DNA of 64,000 nt from Agrilutibacter niabensis. Lineage in GTDB: Bacteria > Pseudomonadota > Gammaproteobacteria > Xanthomonadales > Xanthomonadaceae. Positions 17,217 to 26,417 of the stretch are shown here, piece after piece. Under the pieces are notes generated by a model that was not told where the DNA came from, searched no databases, and saw only the letters and a program-made list of their open reading frames with translations. Made by a program: the position numbers and the translations under genes. Location: NCBI RefSeq assembly GCF_042657165.1, contig NZ_JBHSNJ010000013.1:1-64000 (forward strand), in the 5' to 3' direction. The first letter of the stretch is position 1. Each line of letters begins with the position of its first letter.

Positions 17217-19106
17217 CTAGGCCAACGGCTCGTCGCTGAGGTAGGTGTACGCGGTCAGCCCGGCCTCGAGTGCCGCGTCCAGTTGCACTGCTTCCTCCGC
17301 AGGCAGGTGCGCTGCCGCCACCTTGTCGCGATAGGCCTTGCGCAGGTCACCGAGTTTGTAACCGACGTAATCCAGCATCACGTCGACGCTGTCGCCGCGG
17401 CGCTGCTGGCTCATCGCGTAGCCGTCGCCGTCGATGTGGACTTCCACCGCATCGGTGTCGCCGAACAGGTTGTGGATGTCGCCGAGGATTTCCTGGTAGG
17501 CACCGACCAGGAAGAAGCCGAGCCGGTACGACTCGCCGTGCTTCAAGGCGTGGAGCGGGAGCGAGGTATCCAGGCCTTCGGTCTCGACGTAGGTGTCGAT
17601 CTTGCCATCCGAATCGCAGGTGAGGTCGGCGATCACGCCACGGCGTTCCGGCGCCTCGTTCAAGCGTTCGATCGGCGCGATCGGGAACACCTGGTCGATC
17701 GCCCACACGTCCGGCATCGACTCGAACACGCTGAAGTTGACGAAGTACTTGTCGACCAGGCGGTCGTTGAGCTCGTCCAGCAGGTCGCGGTGGCTCTTCT
17801 CGTCGTAGCTCAGGCGCGCACGCACCGCATGAGCGATCGCATAGAACAGGTCGTCGATGCGCGCGCGGTGGGTCAGGTCGATCTGGCCCAGCGCGTACAG
17901 CGACAAACCCTCGCTGTGGTGGTGTTGCGCTTCGTGGAACAGCTCGACGGCCGGACGCGCGTCAAGCTCGCCATGGATCTCGCGCAGGTGGCGGATCACT
18001 GCCGGTTCGTCGTCGTGCTCGTCGGGCACGCGGCCTTCCGGCGCCTGCTCGACCTCGGACACGTTGGCGACCAGCACCGCGTGGTGCGCGGTCATCGCGC
18101 GGCCGCACTCGGTGACGATGCGCGGCGGCGGCAACGCGTATTCCTCGCAGGCTTCCGCGAGCGGCTGCACGATGCTCGAGGCGTACTGGTTCACGCCGTA
18201 GTTGATCGAGCAGTAGCTGCGCGAGCGCGTGCCTTCGTAGTCGATGCCCAGGCCGCCGCCGACATCCATGTAGCGCACCTTGGCGCCCAGCACCGACAGC
18301 TCGACGAAGTAGCGCGTCGCCTCACGCATGCCGTTGGCGATGTCGCGCACGTTGGAGATCTGCGAGCCCATGTGGAAATGCAGCAGGCCCAGGCAATCCT
18401 CGAGGCCGGCATCGCGCAGCTGCTTCCACAGGTCCAGCACCTGGCGCGGCGAGAGCCCGAACTTGGCCTTGTCGCCGCCGCTGTTCTGCCACTTGCCGGC
18501 GCCGAGCGAGGCCAGGCGCATGCGCACGCCCAGGCCGGGCTTCACGCCCAGCGCGCGCGCCTCCTCGATCACCAGCGGCAGCTCGGAGGGCTTCTCGACC
18601 ACGATGTAGGTCTCAAGCCCGAGCTTGCGGCCGATCAGGGCGAGGCGGATGTACTCGCGGTCCTTGTAGCCGTTGCAGACGATCAGCCCGCCCGGACGCG
18701 ACAACGCCAGCACGGCCATCAGTTCCGGCTTGCTGCCGGCTTCCAGGCCGAAGCCCTCGCCGTGGTGCGAGGCCAGCGTGCCGGCGACACCCTGGTGCTG
18801 GTTGACCTTGATCGGATACACCGCGGTATAGCCGCCGGCGTAGTCCCAGTCGGTCATGGCCTGGGCGAAGGCGCCCTGCAGCTTGCGCAGGCGGTCGCCG
18901 AGGATGTCGGGAAAACGCACGAGCAGGGGCAGTTTCGCGCCTTGCGCCTTGGCCTTGTCGATGACTTCCGGCAGCGGGATCGACGGCCCCTGCGGCCCGC
19001 GCGGCGCCACGGTGATGCGGCCGGCCGCGTCGACATCGAAGTAACCCTCCGACCAGTGCGGAATCGAATAGGTCTTGCGGGCGTGGTCGAGCGACCAGGC
19101 GGTCAT
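17217..19106 (-). CDS. speA: Biosynthetic arginine decarboxylase
   Basis: PLP enzyme converting arginine to agmatine, entry to putrescine and spermidine. The 629-residue protein matches the SpeA family over its length: PLP-lysine region YPIKVNQHQ near residue 95, glycine-rich GLEAGSKPEL, LHFHMGSQISN, DVGGGLGIDYEGT and the C-terminal CDSDGKID with the active-site Cys. The gene is divergent from speE, the spermidine synthase, and its 3' end borders the minisatellite block. How agmatine is converted onward is not encoded in this window. Confidence 0.96.
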   Translation of the reverse strand: MTAWSLDHARKTYSIPHWSEGYFDVDAAGRITVAPRGPQGPSIPLPEVIDKAKAQGAKLPLLVRFPDILGDRLRKLQGAFAQAMTDWDYAGGYTAVYPIKVNQHQGVAGTLASHHGEGFGLEAGSKPELMAVLALSRPGGLIVCNGYKDREYIRLALIGRKLGLETYIVVEKPSELPLVIEEARALGVKPGLGVRMRLASLGAGKWQNSGGDKAKFGLSPRQVLDLWKQLRDAGLEDCLGLLHFHMGSQISNVRDIANGMREATRYFVELSVLGAKVRYMDVGGGLGIDYEGTRSRSYCSINYGVNQYASSIVQPLAEACEEYALPPPRIVTECGRAMTAHHAVLVANVSEVEQAPEGRVPDEHDDEPAVIRHLREIHGELDARPAVELFHEAQHHHSEGLSLYALGQIDLTHRARIDDLFYAIAHAVRARLSYDEKSHRDLLDELNDRLVDKYFVNFSVFESMPDVWAIDQVFPIAPIERLNEAPERRGVIADLTCDSDGKIDTYVETEGLDTSLPLHALKHGESYRLGFFLVGAYQEILGDIHNLFGDTDAVEVHIDGDGYAMSQQRRGDSVDVMLDYVGYKLGDLRKAYRDKVAAAHLPAEEAVQLDAALEAGLTAYTYLSDEPLA

Positions 19107-19187
19107 CGGCGTGCTTCCTTCGGCGAACAGTGGGGGATATGGAGCGAACAGGCGCGCATTCTAACGCCCGCCACCGCAGGGGTCCGT

Positions 19188-19193
19188 TACAAT
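19188..19193 (+). promoter_or_regulatory. -10 element TACAAT upstream of speE
   Basis: GTTACAAT is 37 nt before the speE ATG in the 124-bp divergent speA/speE gap. No convincing -35 is visible. Confidence 0.4.
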
Positions 19194-19230
19194 CCGCGCC
19201 CCCACCTGATCCGGCACGACGGAGCCTGCG

Positions 19231-20082
19231 ATGACCACCGACACCACCTGGCACTACGAGAACTTCGAGCGCGCCGGCTCGGCCATCGGCTACCGGATCA
19301 CCAGGAAGCTGGACGAGGTGCAGTCGCCGTTCCAGTTCATCGAGATCTACGAGAGCACCGACTGGGGCAACCTGATGCTCATCGACGGCGCGATGATGCT
19401 GACCACGCGCGACAACTTCCTCTACCACGAGATGATGTCGCACCCGGCGCTGTTCACCCACGCCAACCCGAAGCATGTCGTGATCATCGGCGGCGGCGAC
19501 TGCGGCACCCTGCGCGAGGTGCTCAAGCATCCCGGCGTCGAGAAGGCCGTGCAGTGCGACATCGACGAACAGGTCACGCGCATGGCCGAGAAGTGGTTCC
19601 CAGAGCTGTGCGACTCCAACAATGATCCACGCGCCGAACTGCTGTTCGACGACGGCATCGCCTACATGGCCAACTGCGCGCCGGGCAGCGTCGACATCGT
19701 CATCGTCGACTCCACCGATCCGGTCGGCCCGGCCGAGGGGCTGTTCAACAAGGCCTTCTACGAGTCCTGCTTCCGCGCGCTGAAGGACGACGGCATCCTC
19801 GTGCAGCAGTCGGAATCGCCGCTGGTGCTGCTCGACCTGATCAAGGAGATGCGCGGCGAGATGGGCAAGGCCGGCTTCACCACCTTCAAGACCCTGCCGT
19901 TCCCGCAACCGTGCTATCCGACCGGCTGGTGGAGCGCGACCCTGGCCCGCAAGTCCGGTGGCTTCGATTTCCGCGAGGGCGATGCCCGCGCCAAGCTGTT
20001 CGAGAGCAAGTACTACAGCGCCGACATCCACAAGGGCGCGCTGGTCTCCCCGCCCTTCGTCGCCAGCGCCCTGGGCGAATAA
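19231..20082 (+). CDS. speE: Spermidine synthase (polyamine aminopropyltransferase)
   Basis: Transfers aminopropyl from decarboxylated S-adenosylmethionine to putrescine. The 283-residue protein has the full set of motifs: YQSPFQFIEIYE-like N-terminus (VQSPFQFIEIYE), the Rossmann loop VVIIGGGDCGTLREV and the catalytic region IVIVDSTDPVGPAEGLF. GGAG precedes the ATG. It sits back-to-back with speA, so two polyamine steps share one regulatory region. Confidence 0.95.
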   Translation: MTTDTTWHYENFERAGSAIGYRITRKLDEVQSPFQFIEIYESTDWGNLMLIDGAMMLTTRDNFLYHEMMSHPALFTHANPKHVVIIGGGDCGTLREVLKHPGVEKAVQCDIDEQVTRMAEKWFPELCDSNNDPRAELLFDDGIAYMANCAPGSVDIVIVDSTDPVGPAEGLFNKAFYESCFRALKDDGILVQQSESPLVLLDLIKEMRGEMGKAGFTTFKTLPFPQPCYPTGWWSATLARKSGGFDFREGDARAKLFESKYYSADIHKGALVSPPFVASALGE

Positions 20083-20220
20083 CCCGCGGCACCGCGCGCC
20101 GGACGGACGGCGTCGGAATCGCGCCGTGCGTCCCGGGCGCATGGCCGGGCCTGTGCTACGGTGCCGGCTGGACGCGCATCCCGCTGGATATGGCGTCTGC
20201 GCTCGATCCGGGGGGATGTC

Positions 20221-22146
20221 TTGCGCGCACTGCGGTTCACTCTCCTGCTGGCCCTTCTCGGCTGCTGCGCGTCTGCGGACGCGCCGGCGCAATCGGCCGT
20301 GCCTGGCGAATCACCGGCGCTGGCCGGATTTGGTTCCGGTCCGGACGCGAAACAGTTCGACCGCCTGATCGAACAGGCCGAGCGCGGCGACCTGATCTTC
20401 TCGAACCCGCAGGAAGTCCGCGAAGTCGTGCGCCGGCTCGAAGCCCTGCGTCCCAGGGACGACCTCCGGCGCGCGCTGCGGCTGCGCGGCTTCCGTTGCG
20501 ATTACGAAGACCTGGGGCCGCCCGCGGCCGGGCTCGCCTTCGCCCGCGCCGGCATCGCCGAGGCGGTGCGCCTGGGCGATGCCGGTGGCCGCATCCGCTT
20601 TGGCCTGTGCGAAGCCAACTACATCGACGGCTCCGGGCAGACCGCGCAATCGTTGGCGACGGTCGAGGCCGCACTCGCCCTGGCCCGCAAGCACCCCGAA
20701 CCGCGCCTGCTTGCGCAGAGCCTCATCCATCGCGGCAACCTGCGCTCCCTGCTGGGACAGCAGGCGGCGGCGCTGAGCGATTTCCTCGAGGCGCAGCGCA
20801 CCTACCGCAACGCCGGCCTGAACAACGAGGCCGAGGCCGGCCTGGGCGACATCGCCGCTGCGTACCGGCGCATGGGCGATCACGACAAGGCCGCCGAATA
20901 CCTGCGCCAGAGCCAGGCGTTCGCCGAGCGCCTGGGTGATGCCGGCCTGGTCTCGGTGGCGTTGCTGCAGACCGCATTCCTGCACGAAGACCGCGGCCGC
21001 TACGACGAGGCGCTGGACTACCTGCGCCGCGCCGCCCAGACCGCGGCCGAGCATGGGTTGGAATACGACGTCGCGGCCGCGCACCTGGCGATGGCGTCGT
21101 CGTGGGTGAAGAAGGGCGACTTCGGTGCCGCCGAAGCCGCGCTGGCGACCGCGCGCAACGGCTTCGATCGCGTCGGCGACCGCTCCAACGAAGGCATGCT
21201 GCAGTTCCTCGAGGGCAGCATCCTCGCCGGTCGCGGCGACGACGCGCAGGCGCTGGATCATTACGATCGCGCCGCGCGTGCCTACGACGCCAACGCCAAC
21301 CTGCGCTACCAGGTCGACCTCTACGCCGCGCGCGCCCTCAGCCACGAGGCCCAGGGCGATTACCGCGCGGCAATGGACGACCTCAAGCTCGAGCGCACCG
21401 GCCGCCGCAAGCTCAGCGATGAAGCGCGTACCCAGCAGTCGCTGTTGCTGCAGTACCAGTTCGACACCGCCCGCCGCGATCTCGAGAACGCCCGCCTGCA
21501 GGCGGAGCGGCGCAGCCAGCAGCAGCGCCTGAAGGCCGTCGAGCGCGCGGCCCGCTGGCAGCTCGTCGCGCTGATCAGCACCGGCCTGCTGGTGGTCCTG
21601 CTGCTGGTGCTGTTCCTGCGCCAGCTGCGCAGCACCCGCCGCATCAACCGCCTTGCGCTCACCGACGCGCTCACCGGCGTCGCCAACCGCCGCCGGGTGG
21701 AAATCGCCGCCGAACAGGCGGTGGAACAGGCCCGCGTCGCCCGCGAACCGCTCGCGGTACTGACCTTCGACCTCGACTGCTTCAAACGCATCAACGACGG
21801 CCATGGCCACGCCGGCGGCGACCGGGTGCTGGTGCGCGTCGCGCGTGCGTGCGAATCGGTGCTGCGGCAGAACGACCTGCTTGGCCGGATCGGCGGCGAG
21901 GAGTTCATCGTGCTGCTGCCCAACACGTCCACCGACGCCGCGCTGCTGGTCGCCGAGCGCCTGCGCGACAGCGTCCACCGCCTCGACCTGTCCGACGTCG
22001 CGCCCGACCTGGGCGTCACCATCAGCCTCGGCCTGGCCATGCTGCGCGCCGAGGACGATGGCGTGCACGGCGTCATCGACCGCGCCGACGCCGCGCTGTA
22101 CCGGGCCAAGGAAGCCGGACGCAACCGCGTCGCGATGGAGGTCTAG
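20221..22146 (+). CDS. TPR-GGDEF diguanylate cyclase
   Basis: Predicted membrane diguanylate cyclase making c-di-GMP. With a TTG start at 20221 (GGGGGGA five bases upstream) the protein has 641 residues: signal peptide RALRFTLLLALLGCC, periplasmic tetratricopeptide repeats to about 430, a coiled coil, one membrane segment near 470-490 and a GGDEF domain. The active site reads GGEEF (about 558-562), and RxxD (RQND) five residues before it is an intact product-inhibition site. The frame reaches a GTG at 20161, which would bury the signal peptide. No EAL domain is present. Confidence 0.88.
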   Translation: MRALRFTLLLALLGCCASADAPAQSAVPGESPALAGFGSGPDAKQFDRLIEQAERGDLIFSNPQEVREVVRRLEALRPRDDLRRALRLRGFRCDYEDLGPPAAGLAFARAGIAEAVRLGDAGGRIRFGLCEANYIDGSGQTAQSLATVEAALALARKHPEPRLLAQSLIHRGNLRSLLGQQAAALSDFLEAQRTYRNAGLNNEAEAGLGDIAAAYRRMGDHDKAAEYLRQSQAFAERLGDAGLVSVALLQTAFLHEDRGRYDEALDYLRRAAQTAAEHGLEYDVAAAHLAMASSWVKKGDFGAAEAALATARNGFDRVGDRSNEGMLQFLEGSILAGRGDDAQALDHYDRAARAYDANANLRYQVDLYAARALSHEAQGDYRAAMDDLKLERTGRRKLSDEARTQQSLLLQYQFDTARRDLENARLQAERRSQQQRLKAVERAARWQLVALISTGLLVVLLLVLFLRQLRSTRRINRLALTDALTGVANRRRVEIAAEQAVEQARVAREPLAVLTFDLDCFKRINDGHGHAGGDRVLVRVARACESVLRQNDLLGRIGGEEFIVLLPNTSTDAALLVAERLRDSVHRLDLSDVAPDLGVTISLGLAMLRAEDDGVHGVIDRADAALYRAKEAGRNRVAMEV

Positions 22147-22192
22147 CCGGCTACCCGGCCGCACGCGGCGAATCCGCGCGTGAACCGCACGC

Positions 22193-22531
22193 CTAGAGCG
22201 CGTCGCCGTCCATCTCCCCGGTGCGGATGCGCACCACGCGGTCGAGGTTCCAGACGAAGATCTTGCCGTCTCCGATCTTGCCGGTGCCCGCGGCCTTCAT
22301 GATCGCCTCGACCACGGCATCGACCTGGTCGTCGGTGACGGCGACTTCGAGCTTGATCTTGGGCAGGAAGTCGACGACGTATTCCGCGCCGCGATACAGC
22401 TCGGTGTGGCCCTTCTGGCGGCCGAAGCCCTTGACCTCGGTGGCGGTGATCCCGGCGACGCCGGCTTCGGCCAGCGCCTCACGCACATCATCGAGCTTGA
22501 ACGGCTTGATCACCGCCATGACCATCTTCAT
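22193..22531 (-). CDS. glnK: P-II nitrogen regulatory protein
   Basis: Trimeric sensor of 2-oxoglutarate, ATP/ADP and glutamine status that controls ammonium transport and glutamine synthetase adenylylation. The 112 residues include the T-loop KGFGRQKGHTELYRGAEY with the uridylylated Tyr51, and the C-terminal GKIGDGKIFV and RIRTGE motifs. ATG at 22531 has GGAGA upstream; longer open frames are antisense to comM. GlnB and GlnK cannot be told apart by sequence alone; I use glnK because the ubiK and comM neighbours match the Pseudomonas glnK region. Confidence 0.88.
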   Translation of the reverse strand: MKMVMAVIKPFKLDDVREALAEAGVAGITATEVKGFGRQKGHTELYRGAEYVVDFLPKIKLEVAVTDDQVDAVVEAIMKAAGTGKIGDGKIFVWNLDRVVRIRTGEMDGDAL

Positions 22532-22630
22532 CGCACTGTCTCCGTGGCTTGCGCCGGGAGCATAAGCCGCGCCGCGGTCCGGGAGCGAGCAGCGCAACCG
22601 CGGCGTGACGCGATCGCCCGGGCGCCGCCC

Positions 22631-22682
22631 TACAATGGCGGCGCACGACGCTCCCTGCACCTCCGGTGCAGGATCAGATTTT
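22631..22682 (+). promoter_or_regulatory. Promoter -10 and hairpin/T-run in the ubiK leader
   Basis: TACAAT (22631-22636) would start transcription near 22643. A perfect 8-bp hairpin CCTGCACC / GGTGCAGG (22654-22672) follows, then ATCAGATTTTT. This looks like an intrinsic terminator placed inside the leader, 95 nt before the ubiK ATG. Confidence 0.4.
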
Positions 22683-22766
22683 TCCCATCCCCCGCCGCGG
22701 CACTGCCCGACTGCGCCGCTTCGGCCAGGGTCCCACGCTGGACCCATCGCCGGAGGAGCCAAGCCC

Positions 22767-23042
22767 ATGATCGACCTGAACCATCTCGACGACCTCGCCC
22801 GCCGCCTCAGCGCCCTGGTGCCCCCGGGCTTGCGCGAGGGCCGTGAGGAGCTGCAGCAGAACTTCAAGTCGGTCCTGCAGTCGGGCCTGAGCAAGCTCGA
22901 CCTGGTCACGCGCGAGGAATTCGACGTGCAGCGCGCCGTGCTGCTGCGCACGCGCGAGAAGCTCGAGGAACTGCAACGCACCGTCGCCGCGCTGGAAGCG
23001 GAGTTGGGCGACGGCGCGGGCACGCCACCACCGCGCCACTGA
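22767..23042 (+). CDS. ubiK: Ubiquinone biosynthesis accessory factor UbiK
   Basis: Accessory factor (YqiC/UbiK, formerly DUF526) that helps the UbiJ-containing ubiquinone complex. The 91-residue protein starts MIDLNHLDDLARRLSALVPP and ends in a coiled coil (LLRTREKLEELQRTVAALEA), both family features. GGAGGAG is 9 nt before the ATG at 22767, whereas the longer upstream frame has no support. The partner gene ubiJ is at 50712 in this window. comM follows after 9 nt. Confidence 0.88.
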   Translation: MIDLNHLDDLARRLSALVPPGLREGREELQQNFKSVLQSGLSKLDLVTREEFDVQRAVLLRTREKLEELQRTVAALEAELGDGAGTPPPRH

Positions 23043-23051
23043 GGCGCCCCC

Positions 23052-24566
23052 ATGAACCTGGCACTCGTGCACAGCCGTGCGCGAACGGGCGTGCGCGCGC
23101 CGGCGGTCCGCGTCGAGGTGCATCTGTCCGGCGGCCTGCCGCGCCTGTCCCTGGTCGGCCTGCCGGAAGCGGCGGTGCGCGAGGCCAAGGACCGCGTGCG
23201 CGCGGCGATCAGCTGCGCACAGTACGAATTCCCGGCGCGCGTGATCACGGTCAACCTCGCACCCGCGGACCTGCCCAAGGACGGTGGCCGCTTCGATCTG
23301 GCCATCGCGCTGGGCATCCTCGGCGCCAGCGGACAGGTGCCGCTGCAGGCGCTCGACGAATACGAATTCCTTGGCGAGCTCGGCCTCACCGGTGAGTTGC
23401 GCGCGGTCGACGGCGTGCTGCCTGCCGCACTCGCGGCCGCGCAGACCGGCCGCCGGCTGATCGTCCCCGAAGGCAATGGCGCCGAAGCCGCGTTGGCATC
23501 GCAGGTGGAGGTCCGGACCGCGCGCACGCTGCTGGAGGTCTGCGCAATGCTCGATGGCCGCAAGCAGCTGCCGCTCGCGCAGGCGGTGCCGGCACGGCGC
23601 GTCGCCACGGTCGACCTCGCCGACGTGCGCGGGCAGGCGCACGCGCGGCGCGCATTGGAGGTGGCCGCCGCGGGCGAGCATCACCTGCTGCTGGTGGGAC
23701 CGCCCGGTTGCGGCAAGACCCTGCTCGCCTCGCGCCTGCCCGGCCTGCTGCCGGAAGCCAGCGAAGCGGAAGCGCTCGAATCCGCCGCGGTCGCCTCCGT
23801 CAGCGGCCGCGGTCTGGATCCCTCGCGTTGGCGCGAACGGCCGTTTCGCGCGCCGCACCACACGGCCAGCGCGGTCGCACTGGTGGGCGGTGGCGGCGAA
23901 CCACGACCGGGGGAGATATCGCTCGCCCACCACGGGGTGTTGTTCCTCGACGAACTGCCCGAGTGGGACCGGCGCGCCCTCGAAGTGCTGCGTGAACCGC
24001 TCGAGTCGGGCGTGGTCACCATCTCGCGTGCGGCGCGGCAGAACGAATTCCCCGCGCGCTTCCAGCTCGTGGCCGCGATGAATCCCTGCCCCTGCGGCTG
24101 GGCCGGCGACGCCAGCGGACGTTGCCGCTGCAATCCCGAAGCGGTGCGTCGCTACCGCGCGCGGATTTCCGGCCCCCTGCTGGATCGCATCGACCTGCAC
24201 GTCGACGTCCCGCGGCTGCCCCCGGCTGAACTGCGCCCCGACGCGCCCGCCGGCGAATCCAGTGCGGAGGTCAGGGCCCGCGTCATGAACGCACGCGCCC
24301 TGCAGCATGCACGCGCCGGCAGGACCAACGCCCGGCTGGGCCAGTCCGAAACCATGGCGACCTGTCGCCTGATGGCCGCCGACCAGGCCTTGCTCGAGCG
24401 GGCCGTTGACGCATTGCAGCTCTCCGCCCGCTCGATCCATCGCATCCTGCGTGTCGCGCGGACGATCGCCGATCTCGACGGGCAGCCGGACATCCTGACC
24501 GCGCACCTGACCGAGGCGCTCGGCTATCGCCGCGCGGACCGCGGCGACGTCGATCGCGCGGCGTAG
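23052..24566 (+). CDS. comM: YifB/ComM family AAA+ ATPase (magnesium chelatase-like)
   Basis: AAA+ helicase acting in branch migration during natural transformation. The 504-residue protein has the N-terminal ChlI-like domain (LVGLPEAAVREAKDRVRAAI), Walker A GPPGCGKT (about 216-223), Walker B VLFLDELPEW (about 297-306), the Cys motif NPCPCGW with a second CRC cluster and a C-terminal YifB helical domain. Presence suggests competence machinery, but no other competence gene is in the window. Confidence 0.94.
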   Translation: MNLALVHSRARTGVRAPAVRVEVHLSGGLPRLSLVGLPEAAVREAKDRVRAAISCAQYEFPARVITVNLAPADLPKDGGRFDLAIALGILGASGQVPLQALDEYEFLGELGLTGELRAVDGVLPAALAAAQTGRRLIVPEGNGAEAALASQVEVRTARTLLEVCAMLDGRKQLPLAQAVPARRVATVDLADVRGQAHARRALEVAAAGEHHLLLVGPPGCGKTLLASRLPGLLPEASEAEALESAAVASVSGRGLDPSRWRERPFRAPHHTASAVALVGGGGEPRPGEISLAHHGVLFLDELPEWDRRALEVLREPLESGVVTISRAARQNEFPARFQLVAAMNPCPCGWAGDASGRCRCNPEAVRRYRARISGPLLDRIDLHVDVPRLPPAELRPDAPAGESSAEVRARVMNARALQHARAGRTNARLGQSETMATCRLMAADQALLERAVDALQLSARSIHRILRVARTIADLDGQPDILTAHLTEALGYRRADRGDVDRAA

Positions 24567-24587
24567 GCGCGCGGGACATGGATGCGG

Positions 24588-25061
24588 TTACGGATTGGCG
24601 CCGCAGTCCGCTCCACACGTCTTCGGGCGATCGAGATAGTCGCGGGCGCCCTCGCGCGCCTCTCGCATCTCTTGCTTGGTTCCGCAGCGCGTTACCTTCA
24701 TGTGGGTGCCGCTCGCCCTCTCGCGCCAGCACACGTTCTGGTCGTCGCCGGCAACGCGGGTGTCGACCACCTCTGCATTGATCAGCTCCAGCGCGTTCTC
24801 GACGCGGATCTTTTCGTCGACCGACAGCTGCGCAAGCGTGTCCTTGCCGTCGGCGATCGCGAAGAACTCGTCCTGGGCCTTGCGCACCTGCTTCACCTGC
24901 CGCGGCGTGAGTCCCGAACTGCCGGCATCGATCTGTGCCTTGAGGGCGCGTTGCTGCTCGACGAGCTGCAGCAGCGAGGTGTCGCCGGAGGGCGGCTGGT
25001 CAGCCGCGCAAGCGGCCCAGCAAGCCGCTGAAAGCAAAACCGAAAGCAGTAAAGCTTTCAT
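24588..25061 (-). CDS. Exported protein, paralogue 1 of a three-gene tandem family
   Basis: Unknown function. From the ATG at 25061, behind GGGAGGAT, the protein has 157 residues with a signal peptide (MKALLLSVLLSAACWAACA). The mature part is helical and carries LTPRQVKQVRKAQ, then NVCWRERASGT and TRCGTKQEMREAREGARD, with a final CGADC. It shares these blocks almost position for position with the next gene upstream (25218-25697). The cysteine pair in VCWRER/TRCGT may form a disulphide. The short tail after the stop shows no clear terminator. Confidence 0.8.
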   Translation of the reverse strand: MKALLLSVLLSAACWAACAADQPPSGDTSLLQLVEQQRALKAQIDAGSSGLTPRQVKQVRKAQDEFFAIADGKDTLAQLSVDEKIRVENALELINAEVVDTRVAGDDQNVCWRERASGTHMKVTRCGTKQEMREAREGARDYLDRPKTCGADCGANP

Positions 25062-25217
25062 GTCCCGATCCTCCCTACAGGGGACGCCGGGTGCGGGCCC
25101 GCTTCCGGCCAGCTTCAACATCGCAACAGCCGTGCGCGTCAGCAGGTCCTTGCGTGGGGCGTCCGTGGTTGTGGGTCAAAGTCCGACTGAAGAAAACTCC
25201 AGCTCAGGGTCACAAGA

Positions 25218-25697
25218 TCAGGCGCCACATCCAGGGGGTACGCACACCCGCGGCTTCTCCATGAAATCCCGGGCGCCTTCGCGGGCTTCGCGCATTTCGG
25301 CCTTGGTCCCGCAACGCGTCTTCTTCAGGCCGGTTCCGCTCATCCTTTCGCGCCAGCAGACGTTCTGGTTGTCGTTGCCGGCACGGGTGTTGACGATCTC
25401 CGCGTTGATGGCCTCCAGTGCATTCTCGAGCCGAATTTTCTCTTCGATCGAAAGGTCGGCCATCGTGTTCTTGCCATCGGCGACGGCAAAAACCTCCTGC
25501 TGCGCCTTGCGCACCAGCTTCGTCTGGCGGGGCGTGAGGCCTTCGATGCCGCCGTCATCAAGATCGGTCTTCAAATCCGCCTGCTGCTTCATGATCGCTT
25601 GCAGACCGTCGTCATCACCGGTCGCCGTACCCGCCTGCGCAAACAGGGGGCCGCTGGCCAACAAAAAGAGAGCGACGACCAAATTGCGGCTGAGCAT
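25218..25697 (-). CDS. Exported protein, paralogue 2 of a three-gene tandem family
   Basis: Unknown function. The ATG at 25697 with AGGATCC upstream gives 159 residues and a signal peptide (MLSRNLVVALFLLASGPLFA). The mature part has LTPRQTKLVRKAQQEVF, IEEKIRLENALEAINAEIVN, NVCWRERMSGT, TRCGTKAEMREAREGARD and a Cys-containing tail. It is clearly homologous to paralogue 1 and more distantly to paralogue 3. The 156-bp gap to paralogue 1 leaves room for a separate promoter. I know of no characterised homologue. Confidence 0.8.
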   Translation of the reverse strand: MLSRNLVVALFLLASGPLFAQAGTATGDDDGLQAIMKQQADLKTDLDDGGIEGLTPRQTKLVRKAQQEVFAVADGKNTMADLSIEEKIRLENALEAINAEIVNTRAGNDNQNVCWRERMSGTGLKKTRCGTKAEMREAREGARDFMEKPRVCVPPGCGA

Positions 25698-25824
25698 ATG
25701 CGGATCCTCCCATTGCATCGATCGATGAATGTCCCGCAAGGCTGCACGGAAACGGGACGCCGGATGAGCCTGTCCAACGCCTTGACACTACGCCCGCCCG
25801 AATCCGCTCGCAATATGTTTCCGG

Positions 25825-25855
25825 GCAAAGAAAAAGGGCGACCTGGCCGCCCTTT
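25825..25855 (-). terminator. Rho-independent terminator after paralogue 3
   Basis: Read on the minus strand, AAAGGGCG, a 7-nt loop and CGCCCTTT are followed by TTCTTTG. It lies 13 nt past the stop of the 25868-26329 gene and separates that gene from paralogue 2. Confidence 0.75.
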
Positions 25856-25867
25856 CTCCGTAATCGA

Positions 25868-26329
25868 TCAACCGCCCCGGCGCATCTGCGGATCGCTCCG
25901 CTCCAGCTCTTCCCGGGCCCGCTCGCGCTCCTCGCGCATCTGGGCGGCGGTGCGACAAACCCGGCTCTTGCGGTTGCTGCCGATCGTCTTCCGGTATTCG
26001 CAAACCAGCTGCTCGTCTTGGGCACGGTTGATGGCGGCTTCGATCCATTCCAGATCGTTGAACACCTGCGTGCGTTGTTCCGCATCGAGATCGGTCGGGA
26101 TTTCCTTGCCCTCGATCGTCCTCAGCACGACTCCCTGGCGCCGGAGCAATTCGTCGCGGGTCTTGCTGTCCATGTCCTTGTAGCGGCCGGTGCGGGCGAT
26201 GACACCGGCTTGGATTTCAGCCTGCTGCGTGCGGATGTCATCGAACTGCAGGACCTTGGCCTCGTTGGCCAATGACACGGCAGGCGTGGCCGCGATCACG
26301 ATCAGGGCGAGAAAGAAGCGCTTCAACAC
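25868..26329 (-). CDS. Exported protein, diverged paralogue 3
   Basis: Unknown function. The 153-residue protein has a signal peptide (MLKRFFLALIVIAATPAVSLA) and helical mature part. The segment LVCEYRKTIGSN, SRVCRTAAQMREERERAREE aligns with the VCWRER and TRCGTK-MREAREGARD blocks of the other two, showing common origin though most other positions differ. Its own terminator follows, so it is a separate transcription unit from paralogues 1 and 2. It is 88 bp from the dehydrogenase gene. Confidence 0.75.
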   Translation of the reverse strand: MLKRFFLALIVIAATPAVSLANEAKVLQFDDIRTQQAEIQAGVIARTGRYKDMDSKTRDELLRRQGVVLRTIEGKEIPTDLDAEQRTQVFNDLEWIEAAINRAQDEQLVCEYRKTIGSNRKSRVCRTAAQMREERERAREELERSDPQMRRGG

Positions 26330-26417
26330 GGGGGGTCCTTTGGTACGGATATATGGAGTGGCAGAGCCTAGCGTGGCGATCGCTGCCGTGTCGTGTGCCT
26401 GCGGTCATTCCGACGAT

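Noticed and set aside
16915..17239. Overlapping Gly/Arg/Ser repeat peptides
   Set aside because: They are the 20-bp minisatellite translated in three frames; the unit lacks stop codons, so openness is not evidence of coding.
20161..20220. Upstream GTG start for the TPR-GGDEF gene
   Set aside because: It would place 20 residues before the signal peptide, while a TTG with a good ribosome-binding site sits directly before it.
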